Source: Anastrepha obliqua | Lineage: Eukaryota; Arthropoda; Insecta; Diptera; Tephritidae | Assembly (NCBI RefSeq): GCF_027943255.1 | Contig: NC_072897.1 | Span: 43,250,044-43,314,043 of the forward strand | DNA: 64,000 bases | Direction: 5' to 3' | Shown: in pieces, positions 20,867 to 31,840 of the stretch | Layout of the letters: each line of letters starts with the position of its first letter | Numbering within the stretch: position 1 is the first letter of the stretch | Notes under the pieces: model-generated | Told to the model about the DNA's origin: nothing | Databases searched by the model: none | What the model saw: the letters and a program-made list of their open reading frames with translations, nothing else | Position numbers and translations under genes: made by a program

Positions 20867-23800
20867 GAGGATGGTTCCATGTGTAGAAGTCCACGCAAGT
20901 GGGGAAAGTTACTGATCGCCATTCACTTGGGAATGGCCTGGACGATTCTTCTGCATATGGTTCAAGCAGCTCACAACGGCCGGGATTAGCCCACGTATCC
21001 TCTGGGTAGCTTCCGAACATCCGTTCGGGAGTGAGCTAACGTGAGAAGGCGAAACATTCCAGGATGGCTGATTGTGCGTTGGGTTTGGGACCCTCCACTT
21101 AAAAATCCCCCCCAATGAAAACTTAAAAAAAGCCTCGAATGAGACCTCCCTATACTGATGACGACCCCTGCAAACGAACTAAGGACTATGATTTGAGGGT
21201 ATGCACCTGGAATGTCCGGTCCCTTAATGGGGAAGGTGCCTCTGCCCGGCTGGTTGATGTCCTCGTGAGAGTAAAGGCTGACATCACTGCCATCCAAGAG
21301 ATGCGATGGACGGGGCAAGGAAAGAAAACCATAGGACCTTGCGACGTCTACTACAGCTGCCATGTAAAGGAGCGCAAATTCGGTGTCGGATTTGTTGTGG
21401 GAGAGAGACTTCGTCGCCAAGTACTGTCGTTCACTCCGGTGGACGAGCGTCTCGCAACAATCCGCATCAAAGCCCGTTTTTTTAACATATCGCTAATTTG
21501 CGCCCACGCCCCGACGGAAGAGAAGGACGATGCGACCAAAGATTCCTTCTATTAGCACCTGGAACGTTCCTATGAGCGCTGCCCCCGCCACGACATAAAA
21601 ATCGTGCTTGGGGACTTCAACGCCAGGGTGGGCAAGGAGGGAATTTTTGGTCCCACAGTCGGAAAATTCAGCCTGCACAACGAAACATCCTTTAACGGAC
21701 AGAGGCTGATCGACTTCGCCGGGGCCCGAAACATGGTAGTCTGGAGCTCCAGATTCCAGCATAAGAAGATTCACCAAGCCACCTGGCTGTCTCCTGATCC
21801 AAAAACACAAAACCAGATCGATCATGTTGTGATAGATGGAAGACACGCTTCTAGTGTATTAGATGTACGTACGATCCGAGGACCCAACATTGACTCGGAT
21901 CATTACCTTGTTGCAGCCAAACTGCGCACACGCCTCTGTGCAGCAAAAAACGTACATCTACCTACGCAAAGAATGTTCGACATCGAAAAGCTGCAATCAC
22001 AGCAAACAGCCAGAAGATTCGCCACTCGACTCTCACTCCTGCTCTCAGAGAGTACTGCCCAGCAAACCGGCATCCACGAACAATGGAGCAACATTGCTCG
22101 TTCTCTACGTACCGCCGCCGAAGAAGAAATCGGATTCCGGCGAGCCCGAAAAAACAATTGGTACGACGAGAAATGTCATGCTGCCGCAGAAAGAAAGGAT
22201 GCTGCCTATAGAGCCACGCTGCGATCGGGCGCAACGCGAGCCATGTGGGATCGCTACAGAGAGCTGAAAAAGGAAGAGAGACGTATTATCCGAACGAAGA
22301 AACGAGAGGTCGAAATACGTGAGTGCGAAGAGCTTGAGATGCTGGCCAACAGGAACAACGCCCGAAAATTCTACCAGAAAGTTCGGCGGCTTACAGAAGG
22401 TTTCAAGACCGGGGCGTTTTCCTGTAAGAACAAAGACGGCGATTTGGTGACCGACATCCAGAGCAATCTTAAGTTATGGAGGGAACACGTCTCGAACCTT
22501 TTAAACAGTGACAGCTGCGCAAGTCACCGAGAAAGTGAAGATCCCGATACCCCAATCGTTGACGACGGAATTGTCGTTCCGCTACCCGATCATGACGTGT
22601 TGAGAATAGCGATAACGCGGCTAAAGAACAACAAAGCCGCAGGCGCCGACGGACTATGCAAATATGCAAAATATGGTCGGATGAAAGCATGCCTGCCGAT
22701 TGGAATTTAAGTGTGCTCTGCCCAATCCATAAGAAGGGCGATCCTGCAATTTCTGCCAATTACCGCGGGATTAGTCTTCTAAATATCGCCTATAAGGTTC
22801 TAGCGAGCGTATTGTGTGAAAGGCTGAAGCCCACCGTCAACCAACTGATTGGACCTTATCAGTGTGGCTTTAGACCTGGAAAGTCCACCATCGACCAAAT
22901 ATTCTCAATACGCCAAATCTTGGAAAAGACCCATGAAAGCAGAATCGACACACACCATCTTTTCGTCGACTTCAAAGCTGCATTCGACAGCACGGAAAGG
23001 AGTTACCTGTATGCCGCGATGTCTGAATTTGGTATCCCCGCAAAACTAATACGGCTATGCAAGATGACGTTGCTCAACACCGTCAAAATTGGAAAGGACC
23101 TCTCCGAGCCGTTTGATACCAAACGAGGTTCCAGACAGTGTGACTCGCTGTCGTGTGACTTCTTTAACCTGATGTTGGAGAGCATCGTACGAGCCGAAGA
23201 ACTTAATCGCTCAGGCACAGTTTTTTATAAGAGCGTACAATTGTTGGCGTATGCCGATTATATTGACATCATCGGCCTTAACAACCGCGCTGTTAGTTCT
23301 GCCTTCTCCAAACTGGATAAAGAGGCAAAGCGAATGGGTCTGGTGGTGAACGGGGACAAAACGAAGTACCTCCTGTCATCAAACAAACAGTCGGCGCACT
23401 CGCGTATCGGCACCCACGTCACTGTAGACAGTTATAATTTCGAGGTTGTAAAAGACTTCGTGTATTTAGGAACCAGCATTAACACCGATAACAATGTCAG
23501 CCTTGAAATTCGACGTAGAATCTCTCTTGCCAACAAGTGCTACTTTGGACTAAGTAGACAATTGAGTAGTAAAGTCCTCTCTCGACGAACAAAACTAACA
23601 CTCTACAAGACTCTCATCATGCCCGTCCTAACGTATGGCGCAGAAGCTTGGACGATGACAACATCCGATGAAGCGACGCTTGGAGTGTTTGAGAGAAAGA
23701 TTCTGCGTAAGATTTTTGGACCTTTGCACGTTGGCAACGGCGAATATCGCAGACGATGGAACGATGAGCTGTATGAGCTTTACGACGACATAGACATAGC

Positions 23801-24079
23801 GCAGCGAATAAAGATCCAGCGGCTACGTTGGCTGGGTCATGTCGTCCGAATGGATACAAACGCTCCGGCTTTGAGAGTATTCGATGCGGTACCAGCTGAT
23901 GGTAGCAGAGGAAGAGGGCGGCCTCCTCTGCGTTGGAAAGATCAGGTGGAGAAGGACTTGGCTTCACTTGGTGTGTCCAATTGGCGCCGGTTAGCACGAG
24001 AAAGAAACGACTGGCGCGCTTTGTTAAACTCGGCCAAAATCGCGTAAGTGGTTATCGCGCCAATTAAGAAGAAGAAGAA
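20867..24079 (+). mobile_element. Full-length RTE-type LINE, inactivated
   Basis: A 3213-bp element flanked by GTTGCATTAG (20857-20866) and GTTGCGTTAG (24080-24089), a 10-bp target duplication with one mismatch. The 5' end GAGGATGGTTCCA matches the second copy's start at 28721. It has a 272-bp leader, one long ORF with APE endonuclease and reverse transcriptase, and a short 3' UTR ending GCGCCAATTA plus GAA repeats, the simple-repeat tail usual for RTE elements. Confidence 0.9.
21139..24047 (+). pseudogene. RTE ORF: APE endonuclease and reverse transcriptase
   Basis: The N-terminal endonuclease motifs are all visible: VCTWNVRSL, ITAIQEMRW, LGDFNARVG, NQIDHVVID and DSDHYLV. Next come the linker and the RT core: GFRPGKSTIDQIFSIRQILEK, LFVDFKAAFDS and SRQCDSLSCDFFNLM. 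The conserved C-terminus has TYGAEAWTM, RLRWLGHVVRM and GRPPLRWKDQVEKDL. There are three lesions. A TAG sits at 21553-21555, where the second copy has GAG. A deletion and frame change near 22652 removes about 25 residues at the RT start. The catalytic YADD reads YADY (TAT at 23259-23261). It could not support retrotransposition. Confidence 0.9.
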
Positions 24080-24089
24080 GTTGCGTTAG
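24080..24089 (+). repeat. Target-site duplication of the RTE insertion
   Basis: GTTGCGTTAG here and GTTGCATTAG at 20857-20866. Collapsing the two restores the minus-strand LINE frame. Confidence 0.8.
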
Positions 24090-24091
24090 AC

Positions 24092-25100
24092 GGATTCTTA
24101 GATATCAGTTTCCTTAGTTTAGCCACCTAATTTATATCTTCCATACTGCTACAAAAGTCTTTCCGAGATATTCTCTTGGCTATACGTATTTCTTTCTTAT
24201 ATACTTTTAGTAGATCCTTATATTCCTTCAACCAGAACTCATTGTCAGCGACCTTGGCTAACCTGTAGAATTCATGCACCCTACGCCTTTGTGCTTCTAA
24301 TTCCTTGTTCCACCAAGGAGGCTTCACCTTGCGTCTATTACGTGTTGGACCGAGGATCATTTGTAGGCTTTCACAAGAGTAGTTGCAAACAATTCAACCC
24401 CTTTCTCAAGTTCGACGTATGACCTTTATTTCCGGGGTATCATTGGTTTTTTTGATAGTAGTCCCTATACAAGTCCCAGTTCGTGTTCTTAGGGTTTGTA
24501 AAGGATATATTTTTGTGTTTTGAGCGGAATATAACCTAAAAGCTTATATATCTGTGATCAGAGAATGAAGGCCTACTAAACACTTCCCATTCCTGTACCA
24601 TAACATCCTTGTTTGTGTAGAGTGTTAAATCAAGTACATTTTTCGAGGTTGGTCCAACGTATGTTGGTTCTTCTCCTCTATTAGCTATTTCTAGGCCACT
24701 CTGAAGAATATAGTTAAATAGTGACTCACCTCGGTCGTTTATGTCTGCACTACCCCAGACCGTGTGATGTGCGTTAGCGTTAGTTCATACCACCTAAGCG
24801 TGTTTTTTTCTGGCAGCTGTTTCTACCAGCTTTCGAAGTTCTATCTGTTGTGCTTCTTCATCATGTGGCATGTAGCAAGACCCAAAGAGTAACGTCTCAT
24901 CCTTGCAAGCCTCCAGCGCCTCCACTGTCAGATTGTCTGAAGAGAGGTTATGATCAATATAAGAACATATAAATTTTTTAACCATTATCGCTGTTCTTAC
25001 CTTATTCTTTGCAATCGGGAGACTATGTTGCCCGACGCTATCCATGGCTCCTGGACTAGAGCCGCATCGTAGCCGACTCCCTCTATGTTGAGCAGGAACT
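24092..25100 (-). pseudogene. LOA-type ORF2 N-terminus: APE endonuclease and linker
   Basis: Endonuclease features on the minus strand are KKFICSYIDHNLSSDNLTVE, LLFGSCYMPHDEE, NAHHTVWGSADINDRGES, GPTSKNVLDLTL and SRPSFSDHRYI, matching the late APE motifs with the catalytic SDH. The linker follows: KPPWWNKELEAQRRRVHEFY, then YKKEIRIAKRIS and VAKLRKLISKNPSN. Frames change near 24790 and 24360-24420, and a stop lies near 24125. The N-terminal endonuclease motifs upstream of 25045 are poorly conserved. Confidence 0.75.
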
Positions 25101-25114
25101 CGGCTGAGGCGTTC

Positions 25115-25911
25115 TTACTCATGTGGAGATTTATTTGAAGGACCTTCAGCATTTGGCCTCAGTACCTTCTCGGGGTTGGATATTTCCTCCAGCTCACCCT
25201 TCTCCACTTCCTGTATATTCAGGGAGGCTTCCAAGATCTCTTCTATACCGAGATCCTTTTCCACCTCCCCCGTAGCGAGCGTGTTGTGGTTGTTATTTGC
25301 GGGATTGCGCTTTTTGATTCGAAGGTGCGAGCTACCAACTCCCCAAGCCATCCTCCCGAATCGTGCGTAAAGCCGGTCCTCTGCCGGCTTGTTGATCTGG
25401 ATAATGTTGTATTGGCCTCCATCAGCAGTTGCCGGTTTTGCCACGCTCAACACTTTCCAGTCGTCTGTCGGCACGTCCGTGTTCTGTCTTTGTAGTAGTC
25501 GCAGTGCGCTTTCCGATTTTACCACTCGCGGAATGAAAACCTTTGCCTTCGGTATTGAGGGAATGCAGCTGCGATCTACAATTTCAAGTGATGCCCCTCC
25601 CACAAGCCTTGAAGCATTTTTACTGCTTCTTTTAGCCATGTGAGCGTGGGGTCATCCTTACATGTTATAATTTTGACGCCGCTGAACCACCCTGCTCCGT
25701 CAAATGCTGGCATAGGTGCATTCGGCTCTGCGTCCATTTTCGTAAATAGGATTTCCAGTACCTTCATTTCCACTACCTTCCACCGTTCCTGCGACATTCG
25801 CCCCAGCTTGTCACTACGGTCAATGAGTTTGTTTACTAAACGTAAAAATAATTGTGGTCGAGTATTATCCGAACATTGGGTGTTTGGTGGCATATTTAGA
25901 ACTGCCTCCAT
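25115..25911 (-). pseudogene. LOA-type ORF1, one frameshift
   Basis: The start ATG is at 25911 (MEAVLNMPPN). The first frame includes RLVNKLIDRSDKLGRMSQ, FDGAGWFSGVKIITCKDDP and LKEAVKMLQGLWEG. It then switches near 25600 to a frame with ASLEIVDRSCIPSIPKAKVF, LLQRQNTDVPTDDWKV and ARFGRMAWGVGSSHLRI, and ends at 25115 after an acidic tail. I recall this as the same DUF4780-type domain as in the plus-strand LINE ORF1, with different sequence. RNA-binding structural role inferred from the family. Confidence 0.72.
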
Positions 25912-26254
25912 CCTCCTTAATAAAATGATTAAAAACTTTGCAGATGGTAGTACAATTTATTCTGACAGTGAGAAAGGCTACCAAACAAATAGAACAGAAA
26001 TATAAAGATTTCATCACGCTAAAGTTAATTAAAAATTCAATTTTATTGATCCCGATACAGAAGGGGGGGCAGCGAGACATCTTTTGGTACCCGTTGCCCA
26101 CCTAAATCGTAATGAATAATTCGTTTTTAAATAAAGTTGTTTGGACTTCTAAAGTGTTTTGATGTTAAATAAAGTGTTTTATTTTATATTTTGCCGCCAA
26201 AAATTGAGGTTTAGATTGGTTGTACTTGACAACCATTAAATTTTTGCTGCGGTG

Positions 26255-26600
26255 GCGTTAGGTTAAGTAAACCAGGTCTCAGACAAGACACTTGGTGGTC
26301 CTAAGGCCCATTGTTATACCTGCATTTGATTTCTTCCCCTAACTAAGTTGCTTAAACCAATTAGATCTTTTTAAGAATTAAATTAGTCCCTCCAGTGGGA
26401 TATTTTGTAAATTTCCCAGCTCTTCAAAGAAATAAACGCCAAGATGTTTGGCAAGGCCTCTTTGAAATGCAGAACATTCACAGGGGAGGTGTTGGACCCA
26501 CTCAATTTCTATTTTACGTGGGCGATGTAATATGCCCAGTATTTGATGACAGAGGGCGTTCCTGAGCGAAGTTGGCGTTAGCATCGTATGCTGCCATCTA
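26255..26600 (-). pseudogene. 3' end fragment of another minus-strand LINE
   Basis: The minus-strand frame from 26584 reads LGILHRPRKIEIEWVQHLPC and then ECSAFQRGLAKHLGVYFFEE, the CCHC-containing C-terminus of an R1/LOA-type ORF2, followed by a short 3' UTR with CTTAACCTAACG at its end (about 26257-26268 inverted). It is 5'-truncated and lies head-to-tail with the LINE at 24090. Confidence 0.6.
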
Positions 26601-26693
26601 TAAAACGACGGAAAAACCGATTTCAGACTGATTAATAGGTTAGCTAGGACTGGCAGCTATTCGAGTAAGACGTGTTTCGTGATTTTCGCTAAG

Positions 26694-27440
26694 ATGGAAA
26701 AGAGCAGTATCGTTCAGTAATTCCCGTTTTATTTTTGGGTGGGAAAAATGCGAGGAGATAAAAGCAAAGTTGGATGCTGTCTATGAGGACGCTTCGCCAT
26801 CTATGACCACAGTTAGATATTGGTTCAACGATTTTAAACGTGGGCGAACATCCGTATTTGATGAGGAGCAACCATGACACCCTGTAGACCTGGTTATCGA
26901 AGAAATCATTAAAAAAGTCCACGACATGATTCTCACAGATCGACGAACGAAAGTGCGCGAAGTAGCAGACGCCATAGGTGTGTCGACCGGAACAACAATT
27001 AATATTTAACATGATGTGTTGGCGATGAAAAAATTGGCGGTCCGATGGGCGCCGCGATTGCTCACAAGCAACAACAAACAGATGCGACTGTTAACTTCGA
27101 AGCAGTGTTTAGAGCAGTTTAAACGAGATCCGAAGGAATTTTTGCATCGAGCCTGGAACCTGGATTCATCATTACACACCAAAAACTAAGAAACAATCAA
27201 AACAATGGATTTCTCCCGGTGAATCAAAGGAGGCAAAGACAGTCCCATCAGCTAAAAAGGTCATGGCTACGATTTTTACAGTAAGTTATTGGAACGCTTT
27301 CACAAAAATTGAACGAGACACGTCCGCATTTGGCAAAAAGGAAGATGCTGTATCACCACTATAACGCACCAGCACATTCATTCGGAGTTGTCGCCGCCAA
27401 ACTTCATGAATTGAAATTTTTTGAAACAATGGTGTCTTCA
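26694..27440 (+). pseudogene. Degenerate mariner transposase
   Basis: Plus-strand frames follow a mariner transposase: AKLDAVYEDASPSMTTVRYW, FNDFKRGRTSVFDEE, MKKLAVRWAPRLLTSNNK, QCLEQFKRDPKEFLHR, LAKRKMLYHHYNAPAHSFG and VVAAKLHELKF. The second catalytic aspartate of DNAPAHS is Y (TAT), and four or more stops or shifts are present. About 30 residues after MATIF are deleted. The C-terminus with the third aspartate is missing at the junction with the next LINE. Confidence 0.75.
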
Positions 27441-28690
27441 TTTGTAACACGAGTACTAATTGAACCCCCCTCCTATCTCTACAGCTCCTGCAGAAGTCAT
27501 TGTGAGGTATGTTATAACACCTGTGGAGACGCCGAAATTGATCCGTTGAATCCAAACACACATTTTATCTTTTTATGATTCAGTTTTGGCCAGAGCGCTT
27601 AAGAGACCCACCAGTTAGTTGTCAGAGACCACATTCTATTGGTTTCCGTGATTACGCTCAGCTCAATTGAAATGTATAATTCATCTAGAGAAATGCTAAT
27701 ATCCTCTGTCAATCTCGGAGCCTTTTTTGCACACTCATTCGCTCCTTCATTTCCCTCCACTAGTGGCCGGGAACTCAACAAAGTGTGATATGTGTTGTTG
27801 GATAAGCAACAGGGATATCTGCGGTTTTTAATACATCTCGAATTGATGCGCGTTGAGGCCAGTGCACTGATTGCTGCTTGACTATCAACAAAAATCTAAT
27901 TGTTTTTGCTGCTTTGTCTATAGCGTAGATCTCAACTTAGAAGGCGCTAAACCGGTTTGGGAGTCAAAAAAAGCAACTTAAGGATAATTGTTCCGATTTG
28001 AAGGAGTTTACAGCTGTCAGCTATCTGAATTCCAGAAGGGCAAGAACTTTGTGCATCGTTCGTCCATTCTTGGCATCCTGGGAAGTGTGTTTGCATGAAA
28101 TATTCAAGTGTTTCCTGCCCTGCTTCTGTGAAACCGCGATCCAGTATTTTCAAAAAGCTATTTTCGAAGTCTTGAGAACTCAAATATGACCTCTAAATCT
28201 TCACAAAACCTCCTCCTGGATTCTCATTTTGCTTTCTTTATTTGCCACTTGAGTGTATTCAAACTATTCCAGTAGGAGTCCCAACCCCCTGTCGTCTTTG
28301 ACGCCTTTGCTTCATTGTGAAGTCTCCTTGTTTTTCTTCTTAGTAGTTTGAGCTCCCTGGTCACCATGAGTTTGTTTGGTTCCTTGGTGACTTGCTTACT
28401 GAACAAAATCTACGAAAAACTTCATCTATTGCAGATGTCAACTCATTGGCAGGGGAATCTAACGTAGCTTAGAAAAATTTGTCCAATTTGCTTTTCTGGG
28501 ATTAATATAGAGAAGTAGTTTAGATTGTTTTATGTTGACTGTGAACACGATCCTCTAGTTATCCGAAAAGAAGTACTTCTGCGAAACATACCAGTTGCGA
28601 ACCCTTAATGAGCCCAAATTTGAAACTAGGTTGATATCAATATTCATCTCTCTATTCCTATTATTGTATGTGGGATGAATATAATATATG
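27441..28690 (-). pseudogene. Third LOA-type LINE fragment, RT deleted
   Basis: Reading the minus strand from 28690: endonuclease end (FSDN, RIVFTVNIKQSKLLLY), linker (ELKLLRRKTRRLHNEAKAS, then ETLEYFMQTHFPGCQEW). It goes straight on to RNase H (VDSQAAISALASTRINS, SSRPLVEGNEGANECAKKA) and a C-terminal cysteine motif (IPHNDFCRSCRD). The reverse-transcriptase core is deleted at about 27940-27980. Stops are frequent. Confidence 0.7.
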
Positions 28691-30111
28691 AATATAATAT
28701 AAATACATAAATACAAAAAGGAGCATGGTTCCACATGTAGAAGTCTACGGAAGTGGGGAAAGTCAGTGATTGCTATTTACTTTGGAGTGACCAGGACGAT
28801 TCTCCTACATGCGGTTCAAGCAGTTCACAACTTCCGGGTTAGCCCGAGTATCCTCTGGGTAGCTTCCGAACACCCATTCGAGATATCTCGTTGTGCGCTG
28901 GGCTTGGGATCCGCCACGTAAAAGTCCCCCTAATGAAAACACGAACAGAGTCTCAGATGAGAACTGCCTACACTGATGACGACCATTGCGAACGAACTAA
29001 GAAACAAAGAATACCGATTTTAAGGCATGTACCTGGAATTTCTCGACCCTTAAAGTGCTTCTATACGGCGGGTTGCGGTTTTCGTAAGAACAAAGGCTCA
29101 CATCACTACCATTCAGGAGATGCGATGGACGGGACAAAGTGAGAAAAACATAGGACCTTGCGACATCTGCTAGAGCTGCCATGTAAAGCAAGGAAAATTT
29201 ATTGTTGGGCTTATAGTGGGAGAGAGACTTCGTCGCCAAGTTCTATCATTCACTTCGGTGGACGAACATCTCGCAATGATTCGCAACAAAGCGAGATTCT
29301 CGAATATCTCGCTCATTTGCGCCTACGCCCCAACGGAAGAGAAGGACGATGCGACCAAATATTCGTTCTATGAGCGCATGGAACGTTCCTATGAGCATTC
29401 TCCCGCCACGACATAAAAATCGTGCTTGGCGACTTCAACGCCAGGGAGGGCATGGAGGGAATTTCTGATTACATAGTTGCAAAATTCAGCCTGCAGAACG
29501 AAACATCCGGTAGCGAACAGAGCAGCACAAGATTCCAACATAAAAAGATACATCAAGGTACCTGGCTGTCTCTTCATCGAAAAACGCAAAACCAGATCGA
29601 TCATATTGTGATAGATGGAAGACACGCTTCTAGTGTTTTAGATATACGTACAATCCGAGGGCCCAGCCAAACTACGCACACGCCTCTGTACATATAAGTA
29701 CACAAAAAATGTTCGACATCAAAAAGCAGCACTCGCGACAGAAATCCAGAAGACATGCCACTCGACTCTCACTCCTGTTCTCACAGAGTACTGCCAAGAA
29801 TTCGGCATGCACGAGCAATGGAGCAACAGTTCTCGTTCTTTACGCACGGTCGCCGAAGAAGAAATCGGATTTGGGCGAGCCCGAAAAAACAGCTGGTACC
29901 TCGATTAATGTTAAGCTGCCGCACAAAGAAAGAATGCCTTTAGGGCCACGCTGACATCGGTCGTAACGCGGGTGTCATGTGGGATCACTACCGAGCGCTA
30001 GAAAAGTAAGAGGGAGATATAATTTCAGAAAGAAGAAATGAGTGGCAGAAATACTTCAGTGCGAGGAGCTTGAGAGGCTGGCCAATACGAACAACGCCAA
30101 AATTTTACCAG

Positions 30112-30825
30112 TGTAAAGTGTTTTACTTCAGGGAAGAGCTTTAGAGCAAACTTGCCTTTTAGAAGTCTTTATTATCCTGGAAGAGCTTTAGAGCAAACCT
30201 GCCGACTAGAGATTCCTTTTCAAATAAAAGATTTTTATTCAGTTAGGGCAAATGACTGCCTTCCAACTATCAGGTTGAGACTGAGCTGCCTTCTGATAGA
30301 ATGGCTTTATTTTATACTTTCTTTTTGCCTTGTCATCAATAAAATATATATAATTACAATCAAACATTGTTACAAGTAAAAATCAATAATAAAATTGTAA
30401 ACACTTAAAAATACTATACAATGAAATTTTGCTTAGGTTGACTTAAATTTTGTTTAGGTTAACTTACTTCACAGTAAGCTATGGCTTTGCTTTGGAGTGG
30501 GGTATCATATGTCAAAAAAATGTATTTGGTGTGTGCCATGTGTTTACTTATGTTTCGGGTTTCAAAAAAAAGGAAAAGAATTTATGTCATTGAAATTAAA
30601 GAGTAGAGTAAATTGAAATGAAAAGAATTATGTCATTAAAGTAGAGTAAATTGAAATGAAAAGAATTATGTCATTAAAGTAGAGTAAATTGAAATGAAAA
30701 GAATTATGTCATTGAAATTGAAGAGTAGAGTGAATTGAAATGGTTTACATAATTTGAGTTTGAGTATTAAAAATATATTTAAAGAATTCGAAAGAAATTT
30801 GAAAGTGAAGTGGAGGTACTCTACA
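30112..30825. mobile_element. Solo LTR, 714 bp, 4-bp duplication CCAG
   Basis: Begins TGTAAAGTG and ends GGTACTCTACA, so the termini are TGTA...TACA. CCAG occurs immediately on both sides (30108-30111 and 30826-30829), and the uninterrupted RTE copy reads TCTACCAGAAAGTTCGG, with one CCAG at the same point. Inside are AATAAAATATA near 30340, two copies of GAAGAGCTTTAGAGCAAAC about 50 bp apart (30137 and 30180) and an AT-rich tandem repeat (30580-30745). It is not similar to the other LTRs in the window. Confidence 0.78.
30580..30745. repeat. Tandem repeat inside the solo LTR
   Basis: Four units of about 38-45 bp built on GAAAAGAATTATGTCATT followed by AGTAGAGTAAATTGAAAT. The inner units are nearly identical and the outer ones are slightly longer. 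Confidence 0.75.
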
Positions 30826-31091
30826 CCAGAAAGTTCGGCGGCTTAAAGAAGGTTTCAATACCGTGGCGTTTTCCTCTAGGAATAAAGGCGATCATCTGGT
30901 GACTGACATCCAGAGCGTACTTAAATTATGGAGGCAGCACTTCTCGAACTTGTGAAAATCCCGATACGACGGAACTGCCGTTCAGCTATTCGACCATGAT
31001 GATGCGAGAATAGTGGTAACGCGGTTAAAGAATAATAAAGCCGCGGGAGGCGACGGACTGCCGGCTAAGCTATTCAAACATGGTGGCGAAG

Positions 31092-31840
31092 AGCCACGAT
31101 GTTTTCCCTTCCTCGTCTTTTCACCCGACCGATATGCCGGTTTCCAAAAATTGATTGAGTAAGTAATAAGCCAGAGTCACAATCACTTAATTTTTGGCAA
31201 ATAGACATATTGATCCAATCGGTCGTATACACAACAAGAAGTCGAAACAAAGCTAGTGCATTGTCGATATGCTTTGGTCTAGTCTCTGAGTAAATGTACG
31301 GTAAACGTAAATACAGATGTACATTAATTCATACATACGCACTCATGTAGCATATTTGATTGTAAGGAAAAATTTTGATTTGCCTATTTTTAATATCTGA
31401 AAGATTTTTATATAAAATATTTTATAGTTATTTTATTTAAATATTTATATCGCATGAAAGGTGAAAGTTTTCTTCCTGCCATAATATAATACTATCCTAT
31501 CCTATCTTCCAACTAGGAGTTAGCGAAGTTCTTTGTACATATGTTACAGTGAACCAAAAAAGGAACTGGGACACCAATATTCCGAGAATTGAAATTTAAA
31601 TAAATATAGAAATTGTTCAGAGATTTTTAACTTTCGGTAGATACACTGGGACGTCAGTCCCCCAAAAAAATAATTGATGTGTTGTAGGTTGTTTATTTTC
31701 AATATACCGTTAATTGTAAGCAAAGCCGATTTTACTCTTCGAATTCATGCAGTAAGTCCTCAGTAGCTGGTACGCATAGAAGTGTAGACATATGGTAAAC
31801 AAACTGCTTCGACACATAAGTGATTTTGTTTTGGTATCAT
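31092..31840. other. No recognisable gene
   Basis: AT-rich. Two short stretches ending in CTGGGACA-like sequence (about 31574 and 31648) faintly resemble Tc1-type termini, but I could not pair them. Confidence 0.3.

Larger units (their letters stand above)
24090..26240 (-). mobile_element. Minus-strand LOA-type LINE, 5' third
   Basis: Carries, on the minus strand, a leader (about 26240-25912), ORF1, and the endonuclease and linker of ORF2, up to the RTE insertion at 24089. Together with 20282-20866 and 7760-9404 it makes one element of about 4.4 kb. The 5' edge is approximate: at about 26255 the 3' tail of another minus-strand LINE begins. Confidence 0.8.
28721..31091 (+). mobile_element. 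Second RTE copy, degenerate, split by a solo LTR
   Basis: Starts GAGCATGGTTCCA at the position equivalent to 20867. The leader, endonuclease (LGDFNAREGMEG, NQIDHIVIDGRHASSVLD) and linker can be followed to 30111, then again from 30830 (KVRRLKEG-like, then KAAGGDGLPAKLFKHGGEE) to about 31091. It retains residues that are deleted in the first copy near 22652, so it is useful as a comparison. Many stops and small deletions; the RT core and 3' end are missing. Confidence 0.82.

Noticed and set aside
20909..21420. Minus-strand ORFs overlapping the RTE start
   Set aside because: They are shadows of the RTE leader and endonuclease. The same leader occurs at 28721 without these frames intact.
30580..30745. 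Repeat cluster resembling a CRISPR array
   Set aside because: The units are contiguous without unique spacers and lie within a fly LTR.
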